Part shown: positions 8,419 through 17,231 of the stretch, one piece after another
How the letters are laid out: every line of letters begins with the position of its first letter
Position numbering within the stretch: position 1 is the first letter of the stretch
Assembly: GCA_964642445.1 (NCBI GenBank)
Contig: CAZXQZ010000001.1
Coordinates: forward strand, 1-64,000
Direction: 5' to 3'
Source: SSC4 sp964642445
GTDB taxonomy: Bacteria > Chloroflexota > Anaerolineae > SSC4 > Amarolineaceae
Length of the DNA: 64,000 nucleotides
The notes under the pieces: model-generated
What the model was told of the DNA's origin: nothing
Seen by the model: the letters and a program-made list of their open reading frames with translations, nothing else
The model's database searches: none
Translations under genes and position numbers: made by a program

Positions 8419-8834
8419 CGGATCGTGTGCTCCTTGCACTAATGTTTGCTGGCTGCCTGACCAGCGGCGTGTCGCCCAACCAGGCAGGCTGCAGTCTCCG
8501 CGCCACACCAGGCGGAGGTCGTTTTGAATCAACATCATATTGGTGGTGGCCATACCCCACCCAGTCACTTCTCGCCTGGCATTTTAACAAAAATAGGCAG
8601 TGGCTGCAAGTCTCTCATGACTCGTGGGCATGGCACGTCTTCGGATTGTAAGGATAACAGACAGGTAGGACCTGTAACAGAACCGTCCTGTGCCGGGTCA
8701 ATCATGATGCAGCTGCCCACGTCCTGGCAAACCGCTGTGCGGTGTAGCCTGCGGCCAATGGCAGCCAATATTTTCATAGAAGGGGTGCTGTGCGGCGATC
8801 AGGCGCCCGCGGCAGCCCGCCAAGGAGCATGCTG
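8419..8834. other. Divergent intergenic region between rhamnose operon and eCIS regulator
   Basis: This 416-bp stretch has no supported gene. It must carry promoters for the divergent rhamnose operon and the BTAD regulator. A short inverted repeat ACAGGT-AGG-ACCTGT lies at 8661-8675, followed by a related CCTGT half-site, and could be an operator. No convincing -35/-10 pair was found on either strand. Confidence 0.4.
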
Positions 8835-9809
8835 ATGGACGGTCTCCATATATGCCTCTTCGGTCGCATCCGTGTGGCCCACGCGACCGATGCCGCAGAA
8901 GTGAAGATGCCCCCCACAGCCAGCGCTCTGCTTGCGTTTCTGCTGCTGCATCGTGAGCATTGCCAGTCGCGCGACGTGCTGGCCTGCCTGCGCTGGGGGG
9001 ATCAACCCCAGGAACAGGCACGTAATGCACTCAACACGGCACTCTGGCGTTTACGCCGCGCCCTGGAACCCGACGGCACACCGCGCGGCACGTACCTGGT
9101 TACCCTGCCCTCTGGTGAGATCGGTTTCAACTGGCAGAGTGACCACTGGGTCGACCTGATCACGTTCGAAACCGGCGCACAGCGTGTGCTGGCCGTGCCA
9201 CTTCACCACATGACCGCCGCGGATGCGGCGGATCTGGAAACGATCCTGCCGCTCTACGATGGTGACCTTCTGCAGGGCTTCTACGATGACTGGGCCCTGC
9301 GTGAACGCGAACGACTGCGCAGTCTGCATCTCGACTGCCTGGCTCACCTGATGGACTATTACGATCGGGTCGCCGATTTCGGCGCATCGCTGGCCATGGG
9401 TCAGAGGATCCTGGCCAGCGATCCGCTGCGTGAAGAGGTGCACCGGCACCTGATGCGCCTCTACCTGCGCAGTGGCCAGCGTTCCCTGGCGATTCGCCAA
9501 TACCACACCTGCTGCAGCGTGCTGCAGACCGAGCTGGACCTGCCGCCCATGGAAGAGACCGAGCGGCTGTACCGGCAAATGGTTTCCCCCACGCCCATTT
9601 CCGACCCGCCACCGGCGGGACAGGAACGGCATGCACACTGGCGGCGCCGCAGTACACCACCATCGACGCAGATAACACTGACACAAGCCGTGCAACAACT
9701 CAGCCGGGCCTTGCAGGCCTTCGAGGCTTCACAGTACCATCTGCAGAACGCCATGCACCTCGTGAATGCAGTTCTTAACAACGATTCGCCAAACGTGAGT
9801 GATCCGTGA
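8835..9809 (+). CDS. BTAD/SARP-type transcriptional regulator
   Basis: This 324-aa protein has an N-terminal OmpR-like winged-helix domain: LHICLFGRIRVA at the start, MPPTASALLAFLLLHRE, then ALNTALWRLRRALEP as the recognition region. A bacterial transcriptional activator domain (BTAD, TPR-like) follows from about residue 100: DLLQGFYDDWALRERERL, ILASDPLREEVHRHLMRLYLRSGQRSLAIRQYHTC and TELDLPP. The C-terminal 75 residues are variable. The ATG at 8835 was chosen because AAGGAG lies seven bases upstream; a second ATG at 8829 is too close to it. The gene precedes the eCIS locus in the same direction and is separated from it by a terminator, so it may be its activator. That link is inference. Confidence 0.85.
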   Translation: MDGLHICLFGRIRVAHATDAAEVKMPPTASALLAFLLLHREHCQSRDVLACLRWGDQPQEQARNALNTALWRLRRALEPDGTPRGTYLVTLPSGEIGFNWQSDHWVDLITFETGAQRVLAVPLHHMTAADAADLETILPLYDGDLLQGFYDDWALRERERLRSLHLDCLAHLMDYYDRVADFGASLAMGQRILASDPLREEVHRHLMRLYLRSGQRSLAIRQYHTCCSVLQTELDLPPMEETERLYRQMVSPTPISDPPPAGQERHAHWRRRSTPPSTQITLTQAVQQLSRALQAFEASQYHLQNAMHLVNAVLNNDSPNVSDP

Positions 9810-9848
9810 TCGCGCGGTGATGCGCCGGTGAGTCTGTGGATGTAGGAT

Positions 9849-9878
9849 GCCGTCATCGATGAGGTGACGGCTTTTTTT
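9849..9878 (+). terminator. Rho-independent terminator after the BTAD regulator
   Basis: A 7-bp perfect stem (GCCGTCA / TGACGGC, loop of nine bases) is followed directly by seven Ts. It lies 40 bp after the regulator stop codon and would insulate the eCIS genes from read-through, implying a separate eCIS promoter in 9879-9959. Confidence 0.8.
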
Positions 9879-9959
9879 GTTTCCGAGACCACCTGTGCCA
9901 TCTGGCAGTTAGGGCTTCTTGTTTGGTTTTCGGATCGATGCCCGACCGGTGGTGAGCCC

Positions 9960-10157
9960 ATGACATCATTCGAAGAGAGCACCCAGGCATTCATCGTGCG
10001 CTTCTGGCGCGAGCGGCGAGAGATCGAAGCGGCCCCGCCCGAATGGCGCGGTGTCGCCGAACACGTGCGCAGTGGCGATCGCTGCTACTTGAAGAGCTTC
10101 GATGAACTGGTGCAGTTCATCGCCTGGCATCTCAGCCAGGTCCAGCCGGAGGGGTGA
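9960..10157 (+). CDS. Small conserved protein at the head of the eCIS locus
   Basis: This 65-aa protein of unknown function starts at an ATG at 9960, with GGTGAG just upstream. It reads FIVRFWRERREIEAA, then PEWRGVAEHVRSGDR, then SFDELVQFIAWHL. The gene at 62778-63008 encodes the same layout (FLVRLWRYG, then GEWQGEVEHIQSGQR, then SLSDLWHFL), so this is a family with at least two copies in the genome. It is seven bp upstream of the cap gene and probably co-transcribed with it. It could be an eCIS accessory or a regulator; nothing in the sequence decides this. Confidence 0.7.
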   Translation: MTSFEESTQAFIVRFWRERREIEAAPPEWRGVAEHVRSGDRCYLKSFDELVQFIAWHLSQVQPEG

Positions 10158-10164
10158 CTGCCTG

Positions 10165-10764
10165 ATGAGCCAATTCACGATTCTGCAGGACATCTCACGC
10201 GAGCTGCGGCGGCGCATCCACGCCGCTCTCAGCAGCGCGCCCGATGCCGACCTGGGTCTCAACAACCCGGAGACCGATATCACCCTGTCGCCGCCCGCGG
10301 ATGACCTGCAGGGTGCACCGCGCCTGTCGTTGTATCTGTATCACATGGAGCCAGACGCTCACCTGCGCAACCAGCGTGAGCTGGCCGTGGGGCGCGATGG
10401 CCTGCGTTTTCCCCCCCTGGCCGTGCAGCTGCGTTACCTGGTCACCCCCCTCGACGAGGAAGAGGAACACAACCAGTTGATGCTGGGTCGCATCTTGCAG
10501 CATTTTCACGACACACCGTTCATCGCCAGCCTGGAGGGTGTGCCACTCGACAACAGCCACGGTGGCAACAGCCCCCAGCTGCGTATCACCGTGGAGCCGC
10601 TGCGCATGGAGGAGCTGGCCAACGTCTGGCAATCCCTGGATGCCGATTACCGGCTGAGCCTGAGTTATCTGGTCCGCACGGTGACCATCGATTCCGACCA
10701 GGGCGTGCGCGAAGCCAAACGGGTGATCGAAGCGCATACCGGGGTCGGTTTGATGCCTGGTTAG
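10165..10764 (+). CDS. eCIS cap / tail terminator, DUF4255 (Afp16/Pvc16-like)
   Basis: This 199-aa protein matches the DUF4255 family, which caps the distal end of the sheath and tube in contractile injection systems. Visible family features are an N-terminal helix (ILQDISRELRRRIHAAL), a beta-rich core with PRLSLYLYHMEPDAHLRN, PPLAVQLRYLVTP, and a C-terminal segment ELANVWQSLDADYRLSLSYLVRTV. The ATG at 10165 is preceded by a purine-rich GGAGGGG; a longer frame is not supported. In Afp and PVC the equivalent gene comes last; here it opens the structural block, as in many non-gammaproteobacterial eCIS. The gene just upstream is seven bp away and the next starts two bp beyond its stop. Confidence 0.85.
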   Translation: MSQFTILQDISRELRRRIHAALSSAPDADLGLNNPETDITLSPPADDLQGAPRLSLYLYHMEPDAHLRNQRELAVGRDGLRFPPLAVQLRYLVTPLDEEEEHNQLMLGRILQHFHDTPFIASLEGVPLDNSHGGNSPQLRITVEPLRMEELANVWQSLDADYRLSLSYLVRTVTIDSDQGVREAKRVIEAHTGVGLMPG

Positions 10765-10766
10765 TC

Positions 10767-11447
10767 ATGATGCCAACTATCAAGATCGATCGTTTTTTCG
10801 TCCAACAGGCGCTGATCGTCGGTCGCGTACGCGATGGCTTGACCGAGATGCCAACCTTACAGCCACCGACGGTAACGCTGTATTACCAGGCAGCGGCCGG
10901 GCAGCCGCTGCCCCGCTATCCGCTGCAGCCGCGCCTGCAGGGCGACGGCAGTTTCGTTTTTGCCGGTGACCCCACGCGCGCCTTTCCACCGCTGACCGGG
11001 GTACAAACGCTGGACCTGCGCCTGGTGGTCGAGGCCGCGGGTTACCAGGCCGCCAGTGAAGATTTCAGCCTGAGCGCGGCAGACGTGACGCCGCAGCCGC
11101 AGCCGCGCACCATCGCCGGGCAGACGGTCATGCTACCGCTGCTTGCTGCGCCGTTGTTCGAGCACAGTTTCGACCTGCTGCCGCGGCCGATGAGCCTGAG
11201 CGGCCGTGTGGTGGATGCCGACAATCCCAACCAGGCGGTGGACGGGGCTGAGGTGCGCATCACGGCGCCGGCACCGCGCGGTCCGGTTTTCAGCAGTGCC
11301 AACGGCTTTTTCAATCTGCCCGATCTGCCCGTGGCACGCCAGGTGACGGTCCGCATCACAAAGGTCGGTTTCGTGGTGTTGGAAATACCTGTCACGTTGG
11401 ACTATCGCCAACCGGTCTATCAACAGACTTTTGCCCTCAATCCATAA
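10767..11447 (+). CDS. eCIS accessory with carboxypeptidase-regulatory-like domain
   Basis: This 226-aa protein has two parts. The first 125 residues (starting MMPTIKIDRFFVQQALIVGRV) are a beta-rich domain of unknown family. The last 90 form a CarboxypepD_reg-like (Ig/transthyretin-type) module: LSGRVVDADNPNQAVDGAEVRI, SSANGFFNLPDLPVARQVTVRI, KVGFVVLEIPV. Such modules mediate protein or carbohydrate contacts. The same kind of module is inserted in the second sheath protein. Located between the cap and the first sheath, it is likely a particle component, perhaps a decoration or cap partner. That role is inferred from position only. Confidence 0.65.
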   Translation: MMPTIKIDRFFVQQALIVGRVRDGLTEMPTLQPPTVTLYYQAAAGQPLPRYPLQPRLQGDGSFVFAGDPTRAFPPLTGVQTLDLRLVVEAAGYQAASEDFSLSAADVTPQPQPRTIAGQTVMLPLLAAPLFEHSFDLLPRPMSLSGRVVDADNPNQAVDGAEVRITAPAPRGPVFSSANGFFNLPDLPVARQVTVRITKVGFVVLEIPVTLDYRQPVYQQTFALNP

Positions 11448-11511
11448 TGTCCTTGTTCCCCGGCAGTGGCGCGCCTGGGTCCTACTGGCCAGCAGATAAA
11501 GGAGAACACAC

Positions 11512-14019
11512 ATGCCAGAATACCTTGCACCCGGAGTCTACGTGGAAGAGGTGCCTTCGGGGAACAAACCCATCGAAGGCGTGAGTACGAGCACCGCCGG
11601 CATGGTGGGGGTGACGCAGCGTGGGCCGGTCAACGACCCCACGCTGGTGACCAGTTTTGCCGACTTCACGCGTCGATTTGGCGGCTACCTGGATCACCGT
11701 ATCTTCACCAACCAGCGCGATGCCCTGCCCTATGCCGCCGAAGGCTTTTTTGTCAACGGCGGTCAGCGCCTGTACGTGACCCGCATCGTCGGCGACAACG
11801 CCACGTTTGCCAGTGTCGATCTGTACGGCGAGCCACGGACCAACGGCGCCACCACCAGTCTCACGGCGCGTGTGGCGGCCGGCGCAGATACCCTGCTGCT
11901 CAACAGCGGCACCAACATCGCCAGCGGTGACATCCTGCTGCTGCTCGACGGCACCCGCTCGGAATACGTGCAGGCGCAGAGCGCACCGGTCACCACCGGC
12001 GTGCGCCTGTTTAGCCAGCTGCGCAGCGCCCAGGCCGCCGCCGCGGCCGTCGTCCAGCAGGTCATCACCCTCAGCGGGCTGCCGGCCGACGACTTCACGG
12101 CCAACGTCACCGGTGCCATGACCGCTGGCGGTGGTCTGGCCCTCAACGCGGCCGCTGCGGCCGCGATGGTCGCCGGTGACATCCTGCGCCTGCGCGACAC
12201 GGTGGATACTAGCCGTACCGAATTCGTGACGATCGCCACCACCGGCACGACGAACGTGGTGGAACCCGGTTTGTTGTTCGCCCACCCGCAGGCGACTACC
12301 GAGGTCCTGCGGGTCACCGCGGCGGCGGGTGGGGCTTCGACCACGCTTTCCACCGCAGGACAAGTGGCTGACTTCGTGCTGGCGCTCGCCGCGACGGCCG
12401 GTTTCAGCGACAACGACGTCATTCGTGTCGGTGCGGGTGCTACGGCCGAGTATCACGTCCTACGCAACATCGTTTCGTCGCTCTCCATCGTCACCACGCC
12501 GGCGCAGCAGATTCACACCGCCGGCACGGCGGTTATCAAGCAGGTGCCGCTGGTGCGTATTCACGCCCGGCACCAGGGCCAGTGGGGCAACAACCTGCGG
12601 ATCAACGTGCGCTCGGCCAGCACGCTGAATACGACGGTCACCCAGGCGGCGGCGCAGAACGATTCGCCGATCAAGCTGGGAGCTGTGTTTGGCCTGGCCG
12701 CCGGCAGCGTACTGGACGTGACCCGCGGCAGCACCGCCATCCTGCGCCAGCGCGTAACGGGCGCCAACCCGGCGACCAACGAGGTCGATCTGGCTGGCGG
12801 CGCCGCGGCGGCCCTGCTGGTCAACGACACCGCCAGCTCGGTTGAGTACGACCTGATCATCGAGCATCTCAACGCCGAGGGCAAGGTCACCGAAAGTGAA
12901 GCCTTCCTCGGCCTGGGCATCGATCCCGAACACAACCGCTATGCGCCCAAGATCGTCGGCGCGTTCGACCGCGCGGCTGGCACGCCCGCGCGGGCCGGCG
13001 AATCGGAGCTGATCCGTGTCTCTGACCTGACGCGCAACGACAACGGGACCGACATCGCCGGGGCGGCAGCCCTGCGCCTCAGCCTGCCCGAGACGCGCGT
13101 CTCCCGTCGCCTGATCAATGGCAGCGACGACCTGGCCACGATCGATGCCAGCGCCTACATCGGCACGCCGGCGGTCGATCCGGAAGACCGCACCGGCATC
13201 TACGCCCTGGAGAACATCGACGACATCAGCCTCGTCGCCGTGCCAGGCCAGACCGACCAGGACATCCAGAACGCCGTCGTCAACCACTGCACGGCGATGC
13301 GCTATCGTTTTGCGATCCTCGACGCACGGCCCAACGCACGGCTCAAGGACGTGCAGGACCAGCGCCAGCTGTACGACACAACCTATGCCGCGCTGTACTA
13401 CCCCTGGCTGGTCATCGGTGATGCCTTCGGGCGCAACGGTGACGTGCGTTACATTCCACCGAGCGGCCACGTGACTGGTATCTTCGCCCGCAGCGACGTG
13501 CAGCGTGGGGTGCACAAAGCGCCAGCCAACGAAGTGGTGCTCGGCGTGCGTGACCTGCAGGTGCGCCTGACCAAGGGTGAGCAGGATATCCTCAACCCGC
13601 GGCACGTCAACTGTCTGCGCGATTTCCGTGACCTCAACCGCGGCCTGCGCGTCTGGGGAGCACGTACGCTGAGCAGTGATCCGGAGTGGAAATACGTCAA
13701 CGTGCGCCGGCTCTTCCTCTTCGTCGAGAAGTCCATCGAGCGCGGCACCCAGTTTGCCGTCTTCGAGCCCAACGCCGAGCCGCTGTGGGCCACGATCAAC
13801 CGCAGCCTGTCCAACTTTCTGACCGCCGTGTGGAAGAGCGGTGCCCTGGAAGGGGTCAAGCCCGAGGAGGCCTTCTTCGTCAAGGTGGACCGCAGCACCA
13901 TGACGCAAAACGACATCGACAACGGCCGCCTGATCATCCTGGTGGGCATTGCACCCGTCAAGCCGGCCGAATTTGTCATCTTCCGCATCAGCCAAAAGAC
14001 ACGCGAAGCGACCGCGTAG
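11512..14019 (+). CDS. eCIS contractile sheath protein 1 (Afp2/Pvc2-type, long form)
   Basis: The 835-aa protein is a phage-tail-sheath family member. The N-terminus is diagnostic (PGVYVEEVPSGNKPIEGVSTS, then FVNGGQRLYVTRIVG). The C-terminal 230 residues hold the sheath core (YYPWLVIGDAFGRNGDV, IPPSGHVTGIFARSDVQRGVHKAPANE, LRVWGARTLSSDPEWKYVNVRRL, VFEPNAEPLWATINRS, FVIFRISQ). Typical eCIS sheaths have about 350-500 residues; the extra length is an Ala/Thr/Gly-rich beta region at about 110-530, probably exposed outer domains. AAAGGAG lies eight bases before the ATG. The tube gene follows after 17 bp. It forms the contracting outer cylinder. Confidence 0.95.
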   Translation: MPEYLAPGVYVEEVPSGNKPIEGVSTSTAGMVGVTQRGPVNDPTLVTSFADFTRRFGGYLDHRIFTNQRDALPYAAEGFFVNGGQRLYVTRIVGDNATFASVDLYGEPRTNGATTSLTARVAAGADTLLLNSGTNIASGDILLLLDGTRSEYVQAQSAPVTTGVRLFSQLRSAQAAAAAVVQQVITLSGLPADDFTANVTGAMTAGGGLALNAAAAAAMVAGDILRLRDTVDTSRTEFVTIATTGTTNVVEPGLLFAHPQATTEVLRVTAAAGGASTTLSTAGQVADFVLALAATAGFSDNDVIRVGAGATAEYHVLRNIVSSLSIVTTPAQQIHTAGTAVIKQVPLVRIHARHQGQWGNNLRINVRSASTLNTTVTQAAAQNDSPIKLGAVFGLAAGSVLDVTRGSTAILRQRVTGANPATNEVDLAGGAAAALLVNDTASSVEYDLIIEHLNAEGKVTESEAFLGLGIDPEHNRYAPKIVGAFDRAAGTPARAGESELIRVSDLTRNDNGTDIAGAAALRLSLPETRVSRRLINGSDDLATIDASAYIGTPAVDPEDRTGIYALENIDDISLVAVPGQTDQDIQNAVVNHCTAMRYRFAILDARPNARLKDVQDQRQLYDTTYAALYYPWLVIGDAFGRNGDVRYIPPSGHVTGIFARSDVQRGVHKAPANEVVLGVRDLQVRLTKGEQDILNPRHVNCLRDFRDLNRGLRVWGARTLSSDPEWKYVNVRRLFLFVEKSIERGTQFAVFEPNAEPLWATINRSLSNFLTAVWKSGALEGVKPEEAFFVKVDRSTMTQNDIDNGRLIILVGIAPVKPAEFVIFRISQKTREATA

Positions 14020-14036
14020 ACTAGGAGAACCATACC

Positions 14037-14474
14037 ATGGCCACAGGCGATCGACACGATCCCTACGCACAATACAATTTTCTCGTCGAAATTGATGACG
14101 TGGCCCGCGCCGGCTTCACCGAAGTGGGCGGCCTGAGCACCGAGCAGGACGTCGTCGAGTACCGGGTCGGTTCGGATTCGGCGACGGTGCGCAAGCTCCC
14201 AGGTCTGCGCAAGTACGCAAACATCACCCTGAAACGCGGCTTCACCCAGGACAAGGACATCTGGCTCTGGCGCAAGAGCACGATCGACGGGGTGACCCAG
14301 CGGCGGTCGGGCTCGATTGTGCTGCTGGACGAGGCGCGCAACGAGGTGTTGCGCTGGAACTTCGTCGAGGGTTGGATCTGCAAGTGGGAAGGACCGGGGC
14401 TCAACGCCACGACCAACGAGACGGCAATCGAGTCGTTGGAGATTTGTCACGAGGGTTTGGAGTTGGTGGCGTGA
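14037..14474 (+). CDS. eCIS inner tube protein 1 (gp19-like)
   Basis: This 145-aa protein has the T4 gp19-like tail-tube fold: YNFLVEIDDVARAGFTEVGG, then VVEYRVGSD, KYANITLKRGFTQDKDIWLW, SIVLLDEARNEVLRWNFVEGW, KWEGPGLNATTNETAIESLEI. The length and motif order match Afp1/Pvc1. Hexameric rings of such proteins stack to form the tube that carries cargo. TAGGAGA is placed well before the ATG. It lies between the two sheath genes; the second sheath begins 13 bp later. Confidence 0.93.
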   Translation: MATGDRHDPYAQYNFLVEIDDVARAGFTEVGGLSTEQDVVEYRVGSDSATVRKLPGLRKYANITLKRGFTQDKDIWLWRKSTIDGVTQRRSGSIVLLDEARNEVLRWNFVEGWICKWEGPGLNATTNETAIESLEICHEGLELVA

Positions 14475-14487
14475 TGAGGGGAGAACC

Positions 14488-16620
14488 ATGGCGCTGACGC
14501 CGGGCGTCTATTTCGAACAGGTTGACCGGGCACGGCCGGCCATTGGGCCACTGCGCACCGACATCGCAGGCTTCGTCGGTTACACCGAACGCGGCCCACT
14601 CCTGGCACCGGTGAAGATCAGCAGCTGGCGCCAGTTCGGCGGCACGTTTGGTGATCCGCTGGCCGCCGGCTACCTGGCAGAAGCGGTGCGTGGCTTTTTT
14701 GCCAACGGCGGCGCCGCCTGTTACGTCACGCGCGTCGCCAGTCAGTCCGGTGCCAACGGCGCGCGCGCAGCGGCCACGAGTCTGGTCGACACAACGCCGA
14801 GCCAGCAGATCGCGCTGCTGCTGTGGGCCAGCCACGGCACCCTGCTGGACCCGGTTACCCAGGAGCCGCAGGTGGTTGATGGCCGCCCGCTGGGTTACGA
14901 CTCACCAGGTGCGTGGGGCAACCGGTTGGCGGTGTCGCTCTACCCGGCCGGCCTGGGCAGCACCACGACCCGCGCTGGCGTGACGCAGCCCGTCGATGGC
15001 AGCGCAAGCCTGGTCGACAGCCTGAGCGGCTTCGAGACGGGCAGCATCGTGCGTCTCAGCCAGGCCGGCTTCGTGGCACCGGCGCTGCGGCGTGTCGAGG
15101 GCATCGATCCCTACCAGCTGGCGCTGGCCTGGAACGAGCCTTTGACGGGGCTGGGCCTCGACTTCACCGCACCGATTCACCTGGAAAGTGTCGAGTTCAC
15201 CCTGCTCGTACTCCTGGATGGCCAGGTGGTCGAGCAGCAGCGTGACCTCAGCCTCTCCGCAGCACACAGCCGCTACGTGGTGAGCATCCTGCAGTCTGCC
15301 AGCCACTATCTCGATGCGGCGGGGGCGGTCAGCCCCGCTGCGCTGCTCGACCCGGCCCGCTGGCCGGCCGCCGTGGAACGGCAGCCGCTGACAGGTGGCC
15401 GTGATGGATTGGCCGGGGTGCGACCGGCCGATTTCCTGGCGGGCCTGGATGCCCTGGCGCGCGTCGATGAAGTGAGTCTGCTGGCCGCACCGGACGTGGT
15501 GCTCGTGGCCACCTCACCCTTGCCAGCACCGGGGCGCACTCTGCCGCCGCAGTGTACCGACATGCACCCACCCCAGGGACGGCTGTTCGGCCAGGCGATC
15601 GAGCTTACGGAAGCGGGCACATTACCGGTTGCCGGCGTCACCGTCGCGGCGGTTAACACCGCGGCGACCCCGGTGGTAACGGCGGGTGACGGCAGTTTCG
15701 CACTACAAAACCTGCCCGTCGGCCTGGTCACGCTGCGGCTGCACAAGGACGGTTATCACCCGCTGGAAACCACGGTCGAGGCACGGCTCAACCCGGCCGC
15801 CCAGCCGATCCAGTTCCAGCTCTCACCGGTTTCGCAGCCGCCGGCCTTCAGCCTGGACGAGATCTTCGACATCCAGGCGGCGATGACCCGGCAAGGTCAA
15901 GCCGGGCTGTACCGGGTGGCGCTGCTCGACCCGCCCCCAGCTATGGTCAGCCTGGAAAAGATCCAGACCTGGCGCCGGCGCTTCGATTCCGCGTATGCCG
16001 CGCTGTACTACCCGTGGCTGTACGTGCAGAACAACGGCGGAGGGCTGCGCGCGGTGCCGCCGAGTGGGCACGTTGCCGGCCTGATTGCCCGCACCGACTT
16101 GCTGCAGGGTGTGCACCGCGCACCGGCCAACTTCGTGGTCGATGGCGTCAAGGGCCTCACCGCGGTTGTCGATGACGTTCAGCAAGGCATTCTCAATCCG
16201 CTGGGCATCAACTGCCTGCGCGTGCTGCCGGGGCGGGGTATCCGGGTGTTTGGCGCACGCACGCTCAGCAGCGACCCGGAATGGCGCTTCCTGAACGTGC
16301 GCCGCCTGCTGCTCATGATCGAAGAGGCCATCGAAGATGCCAACCAATGGGCCGTCTTCGAGCCGAACAACGAGATCCTGCGCCACGCCCTGACCTACAG
16401 CCTGAGCAGTTTTTTGCTCGGCTTGTGGCAGCGCGGCGCCCTGGCGGGCAGCACGCCGGCCGCGGCCTTCCAGGTCAAGTGCGACAACGACAACAACCCA
16501 CCCGGCATTGTCGACACGGGTCAGGTGGTGGCCGAGATCGGCGTGGCCCCTACCGTGCCGTTCGAGTTCATTACCTTTCGCCTGGGACGCACGGTCGATG
16601 CCGTGCAGATCACGGAGTAG
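14488..16620 (+). CDS. eCIS contractile sheath protein 2 with inserted CarboxypepD_reg-like domain
   Basis: This 710-aa protein is a second sheath. The N-terminus reads PGVYFEQVDRARPAIGPLRT, then FFANGGAACYVTRV. The C-terminus repeats the motifs of sheath 1 (YYPWLYVQNNGGG, PPSGHVAGLIARTDLLQGVHRAPAN, IRVFGARTLSSDPEWRFLNVRRL, VFEPNNEILRHAL, FEFITFRLG). A CarboxypepD_reg-like module occupies about residues 366-447 (VAGVTVAAVNTAATPVVTAG, LPVGLVTLRLHKDGYHPLE). It resembles the module at the end of the 10767-11447 product and is not part of the usual sheath core, so it probably projects from the surface. Afp3/Pvc3 and Afp4/Pvc4 are positional equivalents. Confidence 0.93.
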   Translation: MALTPGVYFEQVDRARPAIGPLRTDIAGFVGYTERGPLLAPVKISSWRQFGGTFGDPLAAGYLAEAVRGFFANGGAACYVTRVASQSGANGARAAATSLVDTTPSQQIALLLWASHGTLLDPVTQEPQVVDGRPLGYDSPGAWGNRLAVSLYPAGLGSTTTRAGVTQPVDGSASLVDSLSGFETGSIVRLSQAGFVAPALRRVEGIDPYQLALAWNEPLTGLGLDFTAPIHLESVEFTLLVLLDGQVVEQQRDLSLSAAHSRYVVSILQSASHYLDAAGAVSPAALLDPARWPAAVERQPLTGGRDGLAGVRPADFLAGLDALARVDEVSLLAAPDVVLVATSPLPAPGRTLPPQCTDMHPPQGRLFGQAIELTEAGTLPVAGVTVAAVNTAATPVVTAGDGSFALQNLPVGLVTLRLHKDGYHPLETTVEARLNPAAQPIQFQLSPVSQPPAFSLDEIFDIQAAMTRQGQAGLYRVALLDPPPAMVSLEKIQTWRRRFDSAYAALYYPWLYVQNNGGGLRAVPPSGHVAGLIARTDLLQGVHRAPANFVVDGVKGLTAVVDDVQQGILNPLGINCLRVLPGRGIRVFGARTLSSDPEWRFLNVRRLLLMIEEAIEDANQWAVFEPNNEILRHALTYSLSSFLLGLWQRGALAGSTPAAAFQVKCDNDNNPPGIVDTGQVVAEIGVAPTVPFEFITFRLGRTVDAVQITE

Positions 16621-16623
16621 ACC

Positions 16624-17139
16624 ATGGACATCCCACGGTTCGACCCGCTGCCCGCGTTCAACTTCCTGATCACGTTGCTGGACACCAGCAGCACGTTCGG
16701 TGCCCTGGCCGGCGCGGCCGGCCTGGTGATGGGGGGCTTCAGCGAATGCAGCGGTCTGGAATCGACGATGGAGACGCGGCAGTACCTGGAAGGCGGCGTC
16801 AACGACCGTGTGCATCAGTTTCCCACCCGTTTCAGCTTTACGAACATCATCCTGAAGCGCGGCGTGGGCTTTGGTGAGGACCTGTGGCTGTGGCACCAGG
16901 AGTACCTGGACGGCAAAGGCAAACGGCGCGATGGTATCATTATTCTGCAAAACGACCTCAAGGTGCCGATCAAGGTGTGGACGTTCTCGCGCGGTCTGCC
17001 CATCAAGTGGACGGGGCCGTCGCTCAATGCCCAAGCCAGTGCTGTGGCCATCGAAACGCTCGAAATCGCCCACGAACGGCTGACCCTGGCCGCGTCGCCG
17101 GGGCTGTTTTTGGATCAGTTGAAGAGCAAGATTTTTTGA
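16624..17139 (+). CDS. eCIS inner tube protein 2 / tube initiator (Afp5/Pvc5-like)
   Basis: This 171-aa gp19-like protein has PAFNFLITLLDTSSTFGAL, GGFSECSGLESTMETRQYLEG, HQFPTRFSFTNIILKRGVGF, DLWLWHQEYLDGKGKRRDG, KVPIKVWTFSRGLPIKWTGP and AVAIETLEIAHERL. It is longer than tube 1 by an N-terminal insertion and a basic C-terminal tail ending LDQLKSKIF. In Afp and PVC the second tube protein links the tube to the spike hub, and this gene has the same place, after the sheaths and before the baseplate genes. The start is four bp after the sheath 2 stop. Confidence 0.92.
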   Translation: MDIPRFDPLPAFNFLITLLDTSSTFGALAGAAGLVMGGFSECSGLESTMETRQYLEGGVNDRVHQFPTRFSFTNIILKRGVGFGEDLWLWHQEYLDGKGKRRDGIIILQNDLKVPIKVWTFSRGLPIKWTGPSLNAQASAVAIETLEIAHERLTLAASPGLFLDQLKSKIF

Positions 17140-17144
17140 ACGTA

Positions 17145-17210
17145 ACGTCCCCGGCACGGTCCAGACGGTGTTTGGCCGGCGAGGGTGTGGGCGGACCGTG
17201 CCGGGGACGT
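17145..17210. repeat. Perfect 18-bp inverted repeat between tube 2 and baseplate genes
   Basis: The arms at 17145-17162 (ACGTCCCCGGCACGGTCC) and 17193-17210 are exact reverse complements separated by 30 bases. No T-run follows either arm. It could be a REP-like element or an RNA hairpin that lowers expression of the genes downstream. Confidence 0.85.
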
Positions 17211-17231
17211 CAAGCCAGTGAGGCAATCCCA

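Noticed and set aside
12460..14070. Long minus-strand frame opposite the first sheath gene
   Set aside because: The sheath C-terminal motifs on the plus strand are unmistakable; the antisense frame is a codon-bias shadow.
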